From the NCBI RefSeq assembly GCF_000276665.1, contig NW_004955423.1:4423090-4487089 (forward strand): a DNA stretch of 64,000 bases, in the 5' to 3' direction. Source of the DNA: Chinchilla lanigera. Taxonomy: Eukaryota > Chordata > Mammalia > Rodentia > Chinchillidae. Shown piece after piece: positions 45,656 through 56,749 of this stretch. The notes below the pieces were generated by a model. It saw nothing but the letters and a program-made list of their open reading frames with translations, was not told the DNA's origin and did not search any database. Made by a program: the position numbers and the translations under genes. Numbering within the stretch: position 1 is the stretch's first letter; each line of letters begins with the position of its first letter.

Positions 45656-45846
45656 AAAGCAAAATGGAGTCACTCAAGCTAAATGCTGTATAATCCAGCT
45701 GCAGCTTTACGGTAACATCTGTTTCTCTAGCCCATGGGAGCCAGCATAATAAGAAAGTCCCCTCCGCTTTAACCTGAAGTAACCTTTAACCAGTCAGCTT
45801 TTCTTCTATTGTTTGCACTTTACAAACCCCACGGTTCTGCCACTGC
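45656..45846 (+). repeat. Direct repeat copy 2 (LTR-like, about 190 bp)
   Basis: Second copy of 44961-45160. The 495 bp between the copies is AT-rich with no coding frame. Just before it lies TTGTTTGGACAGAGCTCTGG, reminiscent of LTR U3 sequence. Confidence 0.75.
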
Positions 45847-45964
45847 CCAGCGGCAGCCCTTGTTTTATTTTGTAGAACAGAGGCTGCCCCAATTCATGAA
45901 TGCCACATAAAAGCCAATTAGACCTGCAGTTCAATTTGCTGGAATTATGTCTTTTTCCAGAATG

Positions 45965-46312
45965 TCTTAGTTACTTTTCTCTTGTTGCTGAGACAAAATA
46001 CCTGACACTCAGAGTTAAAGGAGAAAATGTTTCGTTAGCTCAGTTTGTAGAGGGTTCAGCCCATGATCAGCTGGCTCCAAGGCAGGTTGGCACATGGCAA
46101 AGGAACAATCGTTCATGGTGGCAAAACACAGCAAAAGCAAGAAGAGAGGGAAGAAGGGACAAGCTTCTTTCTGTCCCTTATATTGCATGCAGGCTACCGC
46201 CATAGGGCGGGTGTAGCACTTACATCCTTAATCCCAGCATTGGACCACGAATCAATCACAAACTTTAGATTTAGCCACCTCTGAAAAGCCTGCCCTCCAT
46301 GACTGCATAAGG
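45965..46312 (-). mobile_element. MaLR-type LTR, minus orientation
   Basis: Plus strand: TTGTTGCTGAGACAAAATAC, CTCAGTTTGTAGAGGGTTCA, GCCCATGATCAGCTGGCTCC, CTTACATCCTTAATCCCAGC, GCCACCTCTGAAAAGCCTGC. Same family as 17860-18270. Confidence 0.55.
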
Positions 46313-46320
46313 CTTTAGGG

Positions 46321-46360
46321 AAGTCTGCTCAGGATAGCTAAAAAATCTATTATTTAAATT
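46321..46360 (+). repeat. Second exact copy of the 40-bp segment
   Basis: Identical to 44593-44632; lies directly after the MaLR LTR and overlaps the first tandem unit by three bases. Confidence 0.9.
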
Positions 46361-46426
46361 TAGATGCAAAGAATATTGACATTTAGATGCAAAGAATATT
46401 TACATTTAGATGCAAAGAATAACAGC
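46358..46426 (+). repeat. 23-bp tandem repeat, three units
   Basis: Unit ATTTAGATGCAAAGAATATT plus GAC or TAC, starting at 46358, 46381 and 46404. The third unit degrades to AATAACAGC. Confidence 0.95.
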
Positions 46427-46429
46427 ATC

Positions 46430-46955
46430 ATAACAGACTCTGATGATAAAAAAGTAGGATCTACTTATTTAGGCCATTGCCAGAGATGTATCACAGTGAA
46501 GAGCAGAATCCACTGGTGACAACCAGTGGAGAAGGCTCCACAGTCACATGTATAAACACCATAGGGCTGTCTAAACAGGAGTCAAAACAAAAATCACTTA
46601 GCCTTAGTAAAACCACTTGAAATAACAAAGATAGAACAACATAAATAAGGACTAGTTTGTCTAGTACATGCCAGAGCTACAAATGACACCTCTGGGCTAG
46701 GGTAGGTCACGTCAAACATGAGTGCTGGGGAGAGCTGCACGTACCTCATGGAGATGGCATCAGGTTAGAGTCTCTACTACTGCCGTTTTGTTATGTGAGG
46801 GATACAACAACCATAAGCTCTTCAAGGTCAAACAAGAAGAAAGACATGTAAATGAGATATGAGTGTGGGAAGGACCCAACTGTGTGCTTACCTTTCACAA
46901 AGAACTTAACAGTCAACCATCTACATCCAGAAAAAACACTGGTGATATTTTCATT
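46430..46955. other. Intronic stretch, no recognised element
   Basis: Nothing recognised. Confidence 0.35.
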
Positions 46956-46959
46956 GTGA

Positions 46960-47400
46960 TTAACTTTATAGATTCATTGAAGAAGAAATGACATTTTTAT
47001 GGTGCTTGTTTAATCTGTCTTTCAACTGTGTTTTACGGTTCTCCTCACAGAGATTTGTTAATTACACCTAAGTATTTATTTATTTTTGCTACCAAAATTT
47101 TGTCTCTTCTCTTAAAACATTTGTTTTGAACACGGAAGGCAGAGTCCTCCCTACCCCTATGACATTGTTCAGCGAGTCCTGCGAAGTCTGGCGGACCCTA
47201 TTCCAGATCTATATCTGTGCAGTGACATACATATGATATGTAAGCAAATGGGATTTTATCACTATGTGTTATTCCTGCAATCTGCATATGCGGTGTTTCC
47301 ACTTTCATAGCATGTCTTGGAGATTTTAATACATTGGCACTTGGAAATCTACTTCTTTCTGGGAGCTATCAAATTACATACTGCCGATGCAGTACAATTT
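46960..47400 (-). mobile_element. Old L1M-type remnants, minus orientation
   Basis: Plus strand pieces: GACATTTTTATGGTGCTTG, CACCTAAGTATTTATTTATT, then ATAGCATGTCTTGGAGATTT, ACATTGGCACTTGGAAATCT, ACTTCTTTCTGGGAGC. Short stretches like antisense L1M; weak. Confidence 0.35.
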
Positions 47401-47508
47401 CCTAAAGACATTCCCAGGATGAGGTGCATATAGGTAATTTTGCTATTTAAAAATGTGTCAGTCACAAAAGGTTATATATTGTCTGATTTTACATGACATC
47501 CTGGAAAA

Positions 47509-47546
47509 AAAGTAATCTCCTGTCAGCACGTTAAGATAGTACTTCC
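47509..47546 (+). repeat. 38-bp segment, near copy of 48396-48434
   Basis: AAAGTAATCTCCTGTC then AGCACGTTAAGATAGTACTT CC; differs from the other copy by one missing A and one C/T change. The flanks are unrelated. Confidence 0.85.
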
Positions 47547-48395
47547 AGATAAGGACGCAGACCAGATCACAGGTTAGGGTGAGCCTGCAGGCTCCCTGCA
47601 AAGGTCAGTACTGCACCAGGACCTTAACGTGTTGAGAGGCTTCTGTTTTCCCGTCAGTGGTGGTGGTTGCGTGTCTTAAAACTCAGACAACCTTGTTTAG
47701 ATAAACAGTACATTCCTGAAGATGGGAAGGTTAAATGCTGTCCAATATTAACACTGTTCCACACTGTTTCCTGGCACTTTTATGTATTATACTTAAGTCT
47801 CTATTTTTAACCTTTGCAATTTTTTTTAAAAAGATATTTGCCTTATAGATTTGTAAAAATGCAAATGAATCACTTCTTTCTTTTTTACAAGTAAACTTAA
47901 CCAGTTGCATTATTTTGCTCACTCATATTTGGTTTTATTTGTAGATTTTCAAATTTTATTTATACTATTTTCTCCTCCTTTTTGTATTCTGTCGCACTGG
48001 TAAGTTTTCCCACATCTCTTATCTCTCCCCACTCCCCTTGCCCTCATCTAGTAAGGAAGTATAGATTATATTTGTCATTTCTCTTTCATGAGTGTTAATC
48101 CATAGAATTACATCATTTTGTTGTCCCTGGAGTTTAACTTTCTTTTGAAATACAATTTTTTTTTACAATGGGTAATTGATTGTGATTAATTATACATTAA
48201 ACCAGGTGCCCATTAGTTTTCCTGGATTCTATGCTTCCTCTGTGTTTATTTTCCCTTTGAAATATTTCCATCTTTTCATTACTCTTAATAAGGGTCTCTG
48301 TGGATGGGAAACTCATATGCTTCGGACATCTGAAAATGTCTCCATTACTTTCATTCTTGAAAAATAGTTTGGTTAAATTATAAAATTCTGTGTTG

Positions 48396-48434
48396 AAAGT
48401 AATCTCCTGTCAAGCATGTTAAGATAGTACTTCC
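48396..48434 (+). repeat. 39-bp segment, near copy of 47509-47546
   Basis: Here the segment is continuous with the surrounding LINE-like wording, which suggests this is the source copy. Confidence 0.8.
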
Positions 48435-48892
48435 TTTTCTCTTGGCTTGTATTTTTGCTGGTGAGAAGCTTGCTGTGGTTTGACTTTGTTTCTTAGTGGG
48501 CAGTCTTTCTCTATGGTCACTTGTCAAATTTCACCATTAACCCGAGGTTTTCTACAGTTTCACTTTAACTTTGAAAGTACACAGATTCATCCTGTTCCAT
48601 ACCTGAAGCTAGGAACCAGGTTTTCTATAATTTTGGGAAGTTTTAGCAAATATTTCTCCAAAGGTTGCTTCAAAACTTGCTCCATCCATTCTTCCACGAT
48701 TCCTACTGGACATAAGTAGTTACAATCTCAGTCTGCTGTCTTCCTATAGACACACAGTGTATGTGTGTTTTACAGCCCTTATGTTTGCGCTGGGCTCTGG
48801 GTGGTAAAGTGAGAACTCCCGTCTAATTTATTACTTCTTTCTGTGACTAAATATAAAACAGCTGTCTATCAGTTCATGTTTTAATGTTATTC

Positions 48893-48962
48893 ATTTATTT
48901 TCTGTGCTAGGAGCTGAATCCTGCACCTCATATATGTACTGCTGAGCTACAACCCTAGCCCC
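48893..48962 (-). mobile_element. tRNA-derived SINE remnant
   Basis: TGCTAGGAGCTGAATCCTGC, CTGCTGAGCTACAACCCTAG CCCC: reversed ID-like unit, decayed. Confidence 0.6.
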
Positions 48963-49030
48963 CACTGCTGTTTTTTAATTTACTTGTTCTTAAGTCACAT
49001 CTACCTACATTTTAATATCATTACTTTGTC

Positions 49031-50142
49031 TCTTTGACCACTCTGCATACACTCGTTTTCTATTTATTGTCAGCTGTTCCAAAACTTGGTTTCCCCTGCA
49101 GTGAATCCAGTATTCCACGTGCTGATTTCGGTGGTCACCTTAGCATTTTTCTTCATGTGCTCAGACACACTCTGAGAGGGGGTTGTTTCCCACAGTCTCT
49201 CTTGTGTATGCTTTTACGGTCTCCTGCATCCAGCCCCAGCTCTCAGTGGACCATCGGGTTTTATGTCAGAGTTCTGATGCTCCACTGTGTGTCAGCACCT
49301 CCCGGGTCCCGGCGGGGAGACAGTGGGCAGGCTCCGTCAGCTCTGTCAGGTTGGGAAGCGCTACAGATGGCTAGGTTCTTCGGAAGCCCAGCTCGTGTCC
49401 AGTTAATCACTATTCTTCTCAGTTTCCTTTTGGGAGTGTGGGCACTGGCTTCAAAGAGCGGCCAGGCTGCAGTCTGTTATCTTGCTTGGTGCATTTATAG
49501 TTCCTTTTACTGGCAGGAGCTGAGCTTCTGGCTGTTACTGCTTAGTTTTGGATGACAGCCCAGCAATTGATTCAGCCCCATTTGCATTCCACAGAAATGC
49601 TTATCTGGTGTTCGGGTCCATGTATGTATTTTTGTTGCCTCTTTCTATATTTTATCTATCATGACTATACGTGAACAGAGGAGTGCTTTGAAGTGTAACA
49701 CTTTACCAGCTTTTCTATCAGAGCATATGTATTTTAACATAAATTTTGTCAGGACAAATTAAAATTATGCCAAAACAGCAAAATTAAAAATATGCTTGGG
49801 GAGCGCTGAGCAAGGAAAACTTACACTGCCATATTATTTCCTCCCCAAAGGCTAAATTTCTTTACACACTTTTTACTAACAGCACCTGAGAGTACTTAGT
49901 GTTCTACATCTGCAACAGTAAAGTCCATGTTCTTTTTCTCTGAACTGTCACTCCAAAATATTCAATTTGGACTTTTAAATCATAGCCATGCCTATATCAC
50001 CATAGAAAAAGGGAGTGAAGGAGAAATTCTGCCTGGTGTGATAAAATTGGTGCTACCATTTATTCTAGCATGTTGTCTTGTGATCCAAAGTATTCCTTTG
50101 ACAATGGTTCATTCTTTAAAAATACAATGCTTTATGTAGTAG
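49031..50142. other. Intronic stretch, no recognised element
   Basis: A GC-richer part (49100-49560) carries a 173-codon plus-strand frame (49034-49555) with no family resemblance. It may be worn LINE sequence continuing from upstream. Confidence 0.35.
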
Positions 50143-50152
50143 GGGTAATTTT

Positions 50153-50257
50153 TTGTTTGTTTGTTTGTTTTTTTTTTCCGTACTGGGAATTGAACTCATG
50201 ACCTTGCGCTTGCCAGGCAGGCATTGTACTGCTGAGCTAAATCCCCAGTCCTAGTTA
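50153..50257 (-). mobile_element. ID-type SINE
   Basis: T-rich run, CCGTACTGGGAATTGAACTC, ATGACCTTGCGCTTGCCAGG, GCTGAGCTAAATCCCCAGTC. Target duplication GGGTAATTTT at 50143-50152 and 50258-50267. Confidence 0.95.
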
Positions 50258-50524
50258 GGGTAATTTTGAGCCAAACAGAGTGGAGTCATAAAAAGGTAAG
50301 TAGATCAAGATAAGGCGATTTCCACTTCCCCTCACCATTTCTTCCCCCCATAGCTTTCAACACAGCTGCTACCTAAGAGTTCTACCTGGACGCTGATGAT
50401 CCAGACTTGCCTCAAATCTGACAGACAAACCAAATGATTATTATCACTGCTGACCCAAGAATGAAGTAATAATAAACACACTCCAAGGACCTATTCCGGA
50501 GACTTCTTCAGAGAACAAGCTATA

Positions 50525-50690
50525 CTCTGCCAAATAAAACTTATCGAGTATCTACTATACGCTAGGCACCCCAGGAGTCAAGAGGCGTAACCAGTGCGTA
50601 ACCGGTTCTAAAAGCATTTTCAGTCTTGTTGGAGAGAGACGATGAGCCACATGAAAGGTCAAACAAGGCATAAAGAAGGCAATGTTTCCA
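50525..50690 (+). mobile_element. L2 remnant
   Basis: AAACTTATCGAGTATCTACT, ATACGCTAGGCACCCCAGGA, GTCTTGTTGGAGAGAGACGA: the L2 passage TTGAGCACCTACTATGTGCC...GTGGGGGAGACAGA. Confidence 0.7.
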
Positions 50691-50699
50691 CCACGTGAA

Positions 50700-51420
50700 G
50701 TAAGAGCTCGAGCTTAGAGTAATCAGGGAAGGTTCCATCCCGGTCTTTAAGCTCCTACATGTGAGCGCGGGTTTCAGAGACAGGAGTAAAACATTGCATT
50801 TGGGGAGAGAGGAAAGAAAAAAGCCTGAAGAGTGGTGTTGTTATTCTTTTCTTTGTAGATTCCTATCTCCTGCCTAATGGGTTGGAAATGAAAGGGGAGG
50901 GAAATAACTGTCATGTCACCAGGTTATTGGTTAATGTACAAACTGAAGTACTTTCTCCCAGAAACAAGATGCTAGAGGATAAGAAGGCGCCCATACTTAA
51001 AAGACATGGTATTTATTCTCATCAGTGGGAGGATTCACTGTGGAAATGGAGGTTTCTGTTTCAAGACTAATGACTGAAAATGCTTGAAGTAAAAAAAAAA
51101 CACAAAAAACTTGATGTCAAAGGAAAGGAACAGAAAAGGCAGAGTAGCTGGCTCTAACGGAGTGAATATTCAAATGTTTTTGAGCTTAGTAAATGTCTTA
51201 TACACAAGCCTTGCTATTTTCCAAGTGCAACGCTGTGTATTTAGCGGCAGGCACCACTGGAGCACAAAAATAGACGTTCGTGAGAACCACACATACTGCA
51301 TCACTGTCACCACCACAAACAAGGCCCCTGTCTCCAGGGGAAGGGAAAAGCAAATCTCCCAAGCGTGCGGCATTTTATCTGCTTGCTGTGCACACACTAT
51401 CTTCTTTCTTTCATCCTCTT
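50700..51420. other. Intronic stretch, no recognised element
   Basis: Short A-run at 51091-51099. Frames here extend into the L1 and ID and are not genes. Confidence 0.35.
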
Positions 51421-52855
51421 TTCTCCCTTTTTTTAAAAAAATTATTTTTATTAGTACATACTTTTTTTTTTTCCCAGTACCAGGAATCGAACTCACGACC
51501 TTGCGCTTGCCAGGCAAGCACTGTGCCACTGAGCTAAATCCCCAGCCCCTATTAGCACACACTGTATGTGCCATATACAACGATCACACTGATCATAGGG
51601 ACTTTGTACCCATAATTATGTCTTCATTCATTTTTTCCCATTCCCCTCCCCTCCTTTTAACCCATCTTCCTTTCCCATTTACAAAAACTTTGTTTCCATT
51701 TTCCCCTTCTTTTCTAAAATTCCTTCATTCCCTCCTCTTCTCTTGTTCCCCTTCCTATTTGAATATGTTCTCCCTACTTCCTAGAATCTATCATCTGTTA
51801 TGTACCTTATTTATCCTTTGGCTTTCTCACGCATGAGAAACAATACAATATTTAAACTAGAGTGTCTGATTTGTTTCACTTAACATTATGGTCTCAAAGT
51901 AAATGGCATCCATTTACCTAAAAATAATTCAAGTTTATTCTTCATGGCCGGGCAGTACTCCACTGTATATAAGTACTATACTTCTGTTAATGGACATATG
52001 GGCTGTTTCCAAGATTTAGCTATTGTAAATAATGCTGCTGTAAACATAAGTACGCGTATATCACTGTGATATGTATGATGCTTTTAATTCTTTTGGAAGA
52101 TGCCTAGAAAGGGCACCACTGGGTCAAATGGAACAACTAGAGGAATCTCCATACTGATTTCCATAGTGGTTATACCAGTTTATATTTGCACCAACAGTGG
52201 AGAAGGATTCCTTTTTCCCCACAGCCCCTCTATATTTGTTATTGATTTCTTGATCATAGTCATTTTTTTCTTGAGTGAGATGGAATCTCAGTGTTGTTTT
52301 AATTTGCATTTCTCAAATGACCAGTTATGTTGAACATTATTCCTATATTTATTTGCTTTTTGTACTTCTTCATCTGAGAAGTGTTTCTTCATCTCAGATG
52401 CCCATTTTTGGGTTGGGTCTTTAAATTTGGGGGAAGTTGACATTTTTGAGTTCTCTATGTTTTCTAGATGTTAGTCCTTTGATGAGTAGCTAGTAAAAAT
52501 TTTCCCATTCTGTGCATTATCTCTTCACTGTGTTGGTGGTTTCCCTTGCTGTGTAAAAGCTTTTCAATTTGATGTGATCTCAGTTGTTCTTTGCAGTACT
52601 TCCTGTGTGATTGGGTTTTGTTCATAAAATCTATGTCTTCGATAGTTTTACCTGTTCTATCTGCCAGCAGATTAACCATTTGTTTTAGTATATAGATCTC
52701 TGACCCATTTCAATTTTCGTTTAGTGCATGGTGAGAGATATTGTTCTAGGTTCTGTCTTTGGCATGTGGCCAGTTTTCTCAGCACCATTTATTAAAGAGG
52801 GTATCTTTCTTCCAGTGAAGGTGTTTTGCCCCTTTGCCAAAGATAAGGTCGCTGA
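51421..52855 (-). mobile_element. L1 LINE fragment, minus orientation (3' end and late ORF2)
   Basis: Begins on the plus strand with a reversed A-tail (TTTTTTTAAAAAAATTATTT). Then GGTCTCAAAGTAAATGGCAT, GGGCAGTACTCCACTGTATA, GGACATATGGGCTGTTTCCA, CACCACTGGGTCAAATGGAA, TTTTCCCATTCTGTGCATTA, CAGCACCATTTATTAAAGAG. ORF2 is broken by stops. Carries an ID at 51463-51548. Less worn than the L1 at 8.4 kb. Confidence 0.88.
51463..51548 (-). mobile_element. ID-type SINE near the L1 3' end
   Basis: T-run, CCCAGTACCAGGAATCGAAC, TCACGACCTTGCGCTTGCCA, GCTGAGCTAAATCCCCAGCC. Flanks TATTAGTACATAC and TATTAGCACACAC are a target duplication with two changes. Confidence 0.93.
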
Positions 52856-53640
52856 GTGTGCTAAGCAAAATTCACAGCAAAATTGGGAGAGTTACAGAAA
52901 TTTCTCTATCTCCTGGCTCCTTGCATTTATGAATTTTCTCAGTGGCACTGTACAAAACAGTACATTTCCTATTGGTTCCATTGATAGATAATTAAAAACC
53001 AGACTTTAAGTATTGAGTTATATATCACCAGAAAAGTCCTGTGCTTGAGGAAGATTCAATGTCACCAGCCTGGAAGAACTTCCTAAGTCACTACAACACA
53101 GAGTAAGTGAAAGTCTAAGGACTAGTAAGTGCCTTAAAGGCAGACACCATGTTGTATTTTCATTTCCTGGCATGAAGTAGGTAGACAATAATATCAGGTG
53201 AGTGAACATGGCCTCCTGCCAGGGAACATTCACAGACGCAGATGCAGTGAAGTCTGGAAGTGCTGGCTTCTAGATACCTTCTTTTGAGATGAAACAGTTC
53301 ATTTCATGCCAAATGATGTTAACTTACTAGTTCCTAAAGGCAGAGCTAAGTGCTGACTCAAGTAAGAGTTATAAAGAGACAGCCAGATCTGGGAGGCACT
53401 GTTTAGTTCTAAGAAACAGAAACCATCACATCTACATTAGCATCACGTTTACACCTTCTCACCTGGCTCAGGAGTCCAAGTCCCCTATCACTGTAAATGC
53501 TGACACCAATTTTCCTGAGGGCAAAAATGACAACACATACTATCACTGCTTATTTTTCTAACCCTCGGTTAGCATGACCCTTTGTGGCCATCAAGGATGT
53601 TTCATATCCTGTTTCTTGGTTGTATTTATACTGTATTTTG
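52856..53640. other. Intronic stretch with faint L1/L2 traces
   Basis: ATTCACAGCAAAATTGGGAG near 52868 recalls old L1 wording. GCCTTAAAGGCAGACACCAT, GGCATGAAGTAGGTAGACAA near 53130-53190 recalls an L2 end. Both are weak. Confidence 0.3.
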
Positions 53641-54635
53641 TTTTCTCTTTTTTTTTTTTTTTTTTTTGAGAAAACTGCTCTGCAATAAACAAGGAATTAG
53701 AGGCAAATATTTTTTAAGTGAGAGAATAAGTAAGACTTGACACACTATCCTCTCATTCTGCTTTATGGCATTTCCCCATAAGCCTACTGGACCATGGAAC
53801 TATTTAATTTTTAGAAGTTTAACATTTCATTGGGAAAATATCCATTTCAAAGTAAAAATCCTATGGCAATGGGAAAATTCAATAGATGTAGAAATGACAG
53901 CTAAATATTAAGGACATGCACTGTAATTTATAACAAAGATCATTTGTTTTACTTGTTTGAAGAATTTGAAGTATTTATCTATAACTATGCTCTTAAAATA
54001 ATATAGGGACAATCTTTTTGAAGGCACACCTAGAGGCTGAAATCTTAGTTCTACGCTCACCTGACTTAAAGACACACTACATTTTGCTGATAAACCTGTG
54101 AGTGGGAGTAGGACAAGAGAAATTGGCAGTGTTCAAAGGGAAACCGAAAGCCCCCAATCATCCACAGTATGTGACTAGCACACATATAAAGAATACTAAT
54201 TATTAGAAGCATACAAACAAGAATCTGTTCTAAAAGAATTTTTCAAAAATGATAATTTTAGAGAGTTACCATAACAGTTCAAGAGCAATAAGCTATTGTA
54301 TTCAGCGAGTGATTTTGTCAACTGCCAGGCTGTGGCGCCATCCATGTAAAGGAAGAGGACAGCTGTCCTTCACCAACACCACAGAAGGTGGCAGTTAGGG
54401 CAGGAGCCAGGGCACTTGCCAGGCACGTGTTTATGGGGCAGAACCCAAGACTCTTTCTTGTTCCAGCTTACTTCCTCCTAGGACAATCAGGGCTAGTAGA
54501 GATGGTAACTTTCAGGGAGAAGAACTGAACCTTGGTCTCACAAGGGTGAGGATCTGAGTTTGACTCTTGAGGCTGTCCCTTGGGATCAGTCTATTTGGAT
54601 GCTCTCTTTCCAGCTTCTGTTGAGGGCTTTTATGG

Positions 54636-54721
54636 TTTTTGTTGTTGTTGCGATGCTAGAGGTCAATCCAAGGCCTCAGGCATACCGAGCAAGCACTCCA
54701 CTGCTGAGCCCCAGCCCTAGC
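54636..54721 (-). mobile_element. ID-like SINE, diverged
   Basis: GATGCTAGAGGTCAATCCAA, GGCCTCAGGCATACCGAGCA, CCACTGCTGAGCCCCAGCCC: reversed unit. Confidence 0.7.
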
Positions 54722-54745
54722 TCTCTTCTCAGATTTTTACTTTTA

Positions 54746-54842
54746 GGGGCTGGGGATTTAGCTCAGCGGCACAGCTCCTGCCTGGCAAGTGCGAGGTCAT
54801 GAGTTCAATTCCCGTGTACCAGGAAAAAACAACAATAAAAAG
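54746..54842 (+). mobile_element. ID-type SINE
   Basis: GGGGCTGGGGATTTAGCTCA, TGCGAGGTCATGAGTTCAAT, TCCCGTGTACCAGG, ACAACAATAAAAAG tail. It sits head-to-head with the older reversed ID-like unit 25 bp away. Confidence 0.94.
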
Positions 54843-55179
54843 AACCAATGTACTTTGAATAGAGAGGTGACAATTGCACTTCAAAATAGCTGCCCCTACA
54901 CTGCCAGTACTCCCAACATTTCTTAGGAAAGCTAATATTTTTAACTTGCACTACATGATGAAAAGAGTCACTATGTTTAACAGCCTTTGCATTGGAAATA
55001 GAAAGTGCTATTAATTTTATACTTTGCCTCAGAAATCTCTTGCAATTATCTGTATCCTATAAAACTCTTTTCCAAGCATATAATTTCTATATTCCTATAA
55101 ACATGCCTACACAGAATACCAAGAATCTTAATCTTCCCAGGAAAAACTGTTCTTTTCCCTTTGCGCTCATTGTACTTTT

Positions 55180-55345
55180 GGTATCATCAGAACCTAGCAC
55201 AGTGTCTATAGCATAAAATGGTACAATGAATTAATCGGTATTATTTTGCTTTTGAAACTGTTCCCTAAGACCTTTGGTTCAGAAACAGAACCTTATATTA
55301 TTCTGTATTCCCCATAATATCTAATGCAGTGCTGGGAAAATAGTC
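55180..55345 (+). mobile_element. L2 remnants
   Basis: Two adjacent worn L2-end passages: AACCTAGCACAGTGTCTATA and later AATGCAGTGCTGGGAAAATA, GTCAACATTCAATAAATATA. Confidence 0.5.
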
Positions 55346-55369
55346 AACATTCAATAAATATATGCACTA

Positions 55370-55437
55370 AGCCAGCCTGGGCTACATTGTATTGCTGTCT
55401 CAAAAAACCAAACCAACCAACCAACCAAACAAACAAA
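55370..55437 (+). mobile_element. B1 SINE, 5'-truncated, with CCAA-repeat tail
   Basis: AAGCCAGCCTGGGCTACATT, TGCTGTCTCAAAAAACCAAA, then (CCAA)n and CAAACAAACAAA. Confidence 0.8.
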
Positions 55438-55565
55438 TGAACAGTATGGATTTTGTTGCAGATATACAGCAAAAATTTCATAAAGCAAGACTCTCTTCTC
55501 TCCAGATGTTCTCAACAAAAAACTAGATATTAATGTTTTAAAAATATTATAAAGACTGTTATAAA

Positions 55566-55698
55566 GACTACCCAGATATGGTGGCACAAACCTGTAATCT
55601 CAACACTTGAAAGGCTGAGGCAGGAGGATTGCTGTGAGTTCCAGGCCAGCCTAAGCTACATAGTAAGACTCTGTCTCACAAAAGAGAGAGAGAAAGAT
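55566..55698 (+). mobile_element. B1 SINE
   Basis: CCAGATATGGTGGCACAAAC, GAAAGGCTGAGGCAGGAGGA, TTCCAGGCCAGCCTAAGCTA, GTCTCACAAAAGAGAGAGAG. Lacks the internal duplication. Confidence 0.92.
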
Positions 55699-55699
55699 C

Positions 55700-56745
55700 T
55701 CTATATTGAACTTTCACTAACTCATTTAAAAATTCTCTTCCAATTCTGATAATCCATCTTTTAAAAGAGGTTTTATTAGTGTAATGCTACAACATTCATG
55801 GGTAAGAATAATCCAGTATCATGAAAATACCACTGCTATACAAGAAACACTAAATTATAAATGATTTTTAACAAATTCCTTGAAAGAGTAACATATATTG
55901 AAGAGTTGTTAGGCATAATCAGTGCTTCAAAATTAATTTAAAAATGGTTTAGAATGAAAAAACTACTTTCCCAGAAAACGACATGAAGATTGCATGAGTC
56001 TTATTGTAGCTCATATAATGTAATCCTTAGATGTAAGGTCAAACGCTGATACTGTTACGGAATTAATTACCAGTAATGACAAGGTGTATTTTGGGATGCT
56101 GGCGATATACCTCTTCACATAACATCAGTATGCACAGGCACTCATCTGGATAAAAAAAAATCTTGTTATCCCTATGACAACCAAAATTTTATTATGAAAC
56201 AACTACATAGCATCAAAACAAAATCTACATTCCACTGATTACTGAAATAAATGTAACATGACACGAGGAGGTGGCTCAATTTCTATAGTTTCTTAAACTT
56301 CTTTGCCGTTAGCAATACATTTTTCTTCTTAAATTTTAGCTGTAGTTCTGCATATGAGGGCACATAACAATATGTAAGTCAGGATCTGTTGCTCTCTTAT
56401 TAGCATGTTATTTCAATATATCCTCAAGGGATTTTTTCCCTCATGTTTGTTACTTACACAGCGGACCCTGTCTCTTTGGCATTGAGTTTACGCTAATTAT
56501 TCTAAGGATGAGGGCCCAGTATTCCCATCCAGTTCTGCAGAGGGCAGTGGTAAATTTCTCATACTACCAAAAAAGGTCATTAATACCAGCTGGTTTTTCT
56601 ACTGTTTAAAGAAGATCTGATTTTTCTCAGCTCCTTAGTAATTTCCTCTATCCAAAGCTTTTCTCCATTAGTTTATGATGCAGGTTTAAACTGAAGTTTA
56701 GGATTACTATTTTTATTATTAAAACCGTCAATATATCCTCAGCAT
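55700..56745. other. Intronic stretch, no recognised element
   Basis: AT-rich; nothing recognised. Confidence 0.35.
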
Positions 56746-56749
56746 TGCT

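Larger units (their letters stand above)
48100..49030 (-). mobile_element. Old LINE-derived stretch, minus orientation
   Basis: Plus strand: TTTCCTGGATTCTATGCTTC, GAAATATTTCCATCTTTTCA, TTAAATTATAAAATTCTGTG, TTGCTGGTGAGAAGCTTGCT, TTTGGGAAGTTTTAGCAAAT, ATTTCTCC resemble an antisense L1M region (GGATATAAAATTCTAGGTTG ... GAGAAGTCTGCTG). It contains copy 2 of the 38-bp segment and a tRNA-like SINE near its end. Boundaries approximate. Confidence 0.45.

Noticed and set aside
46358..46426. CRISPR-like or satellite array
   Set aside because: Only three 23-bp units with no spacers; a simple tandem duplication.
49034..49555. 173-codon plus-strand frame with hydrophobic stretches
   Set aside because: No family resemblance and no splice or promoter context; length is within chance for a GC-richer 500-bp patch.
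51111..51836. 241-codon plus-strand frame
   Set aside because: It runs through a reversed ID SINE and the antisense 3' end of an L1; the residues mirror the repeat sequence.
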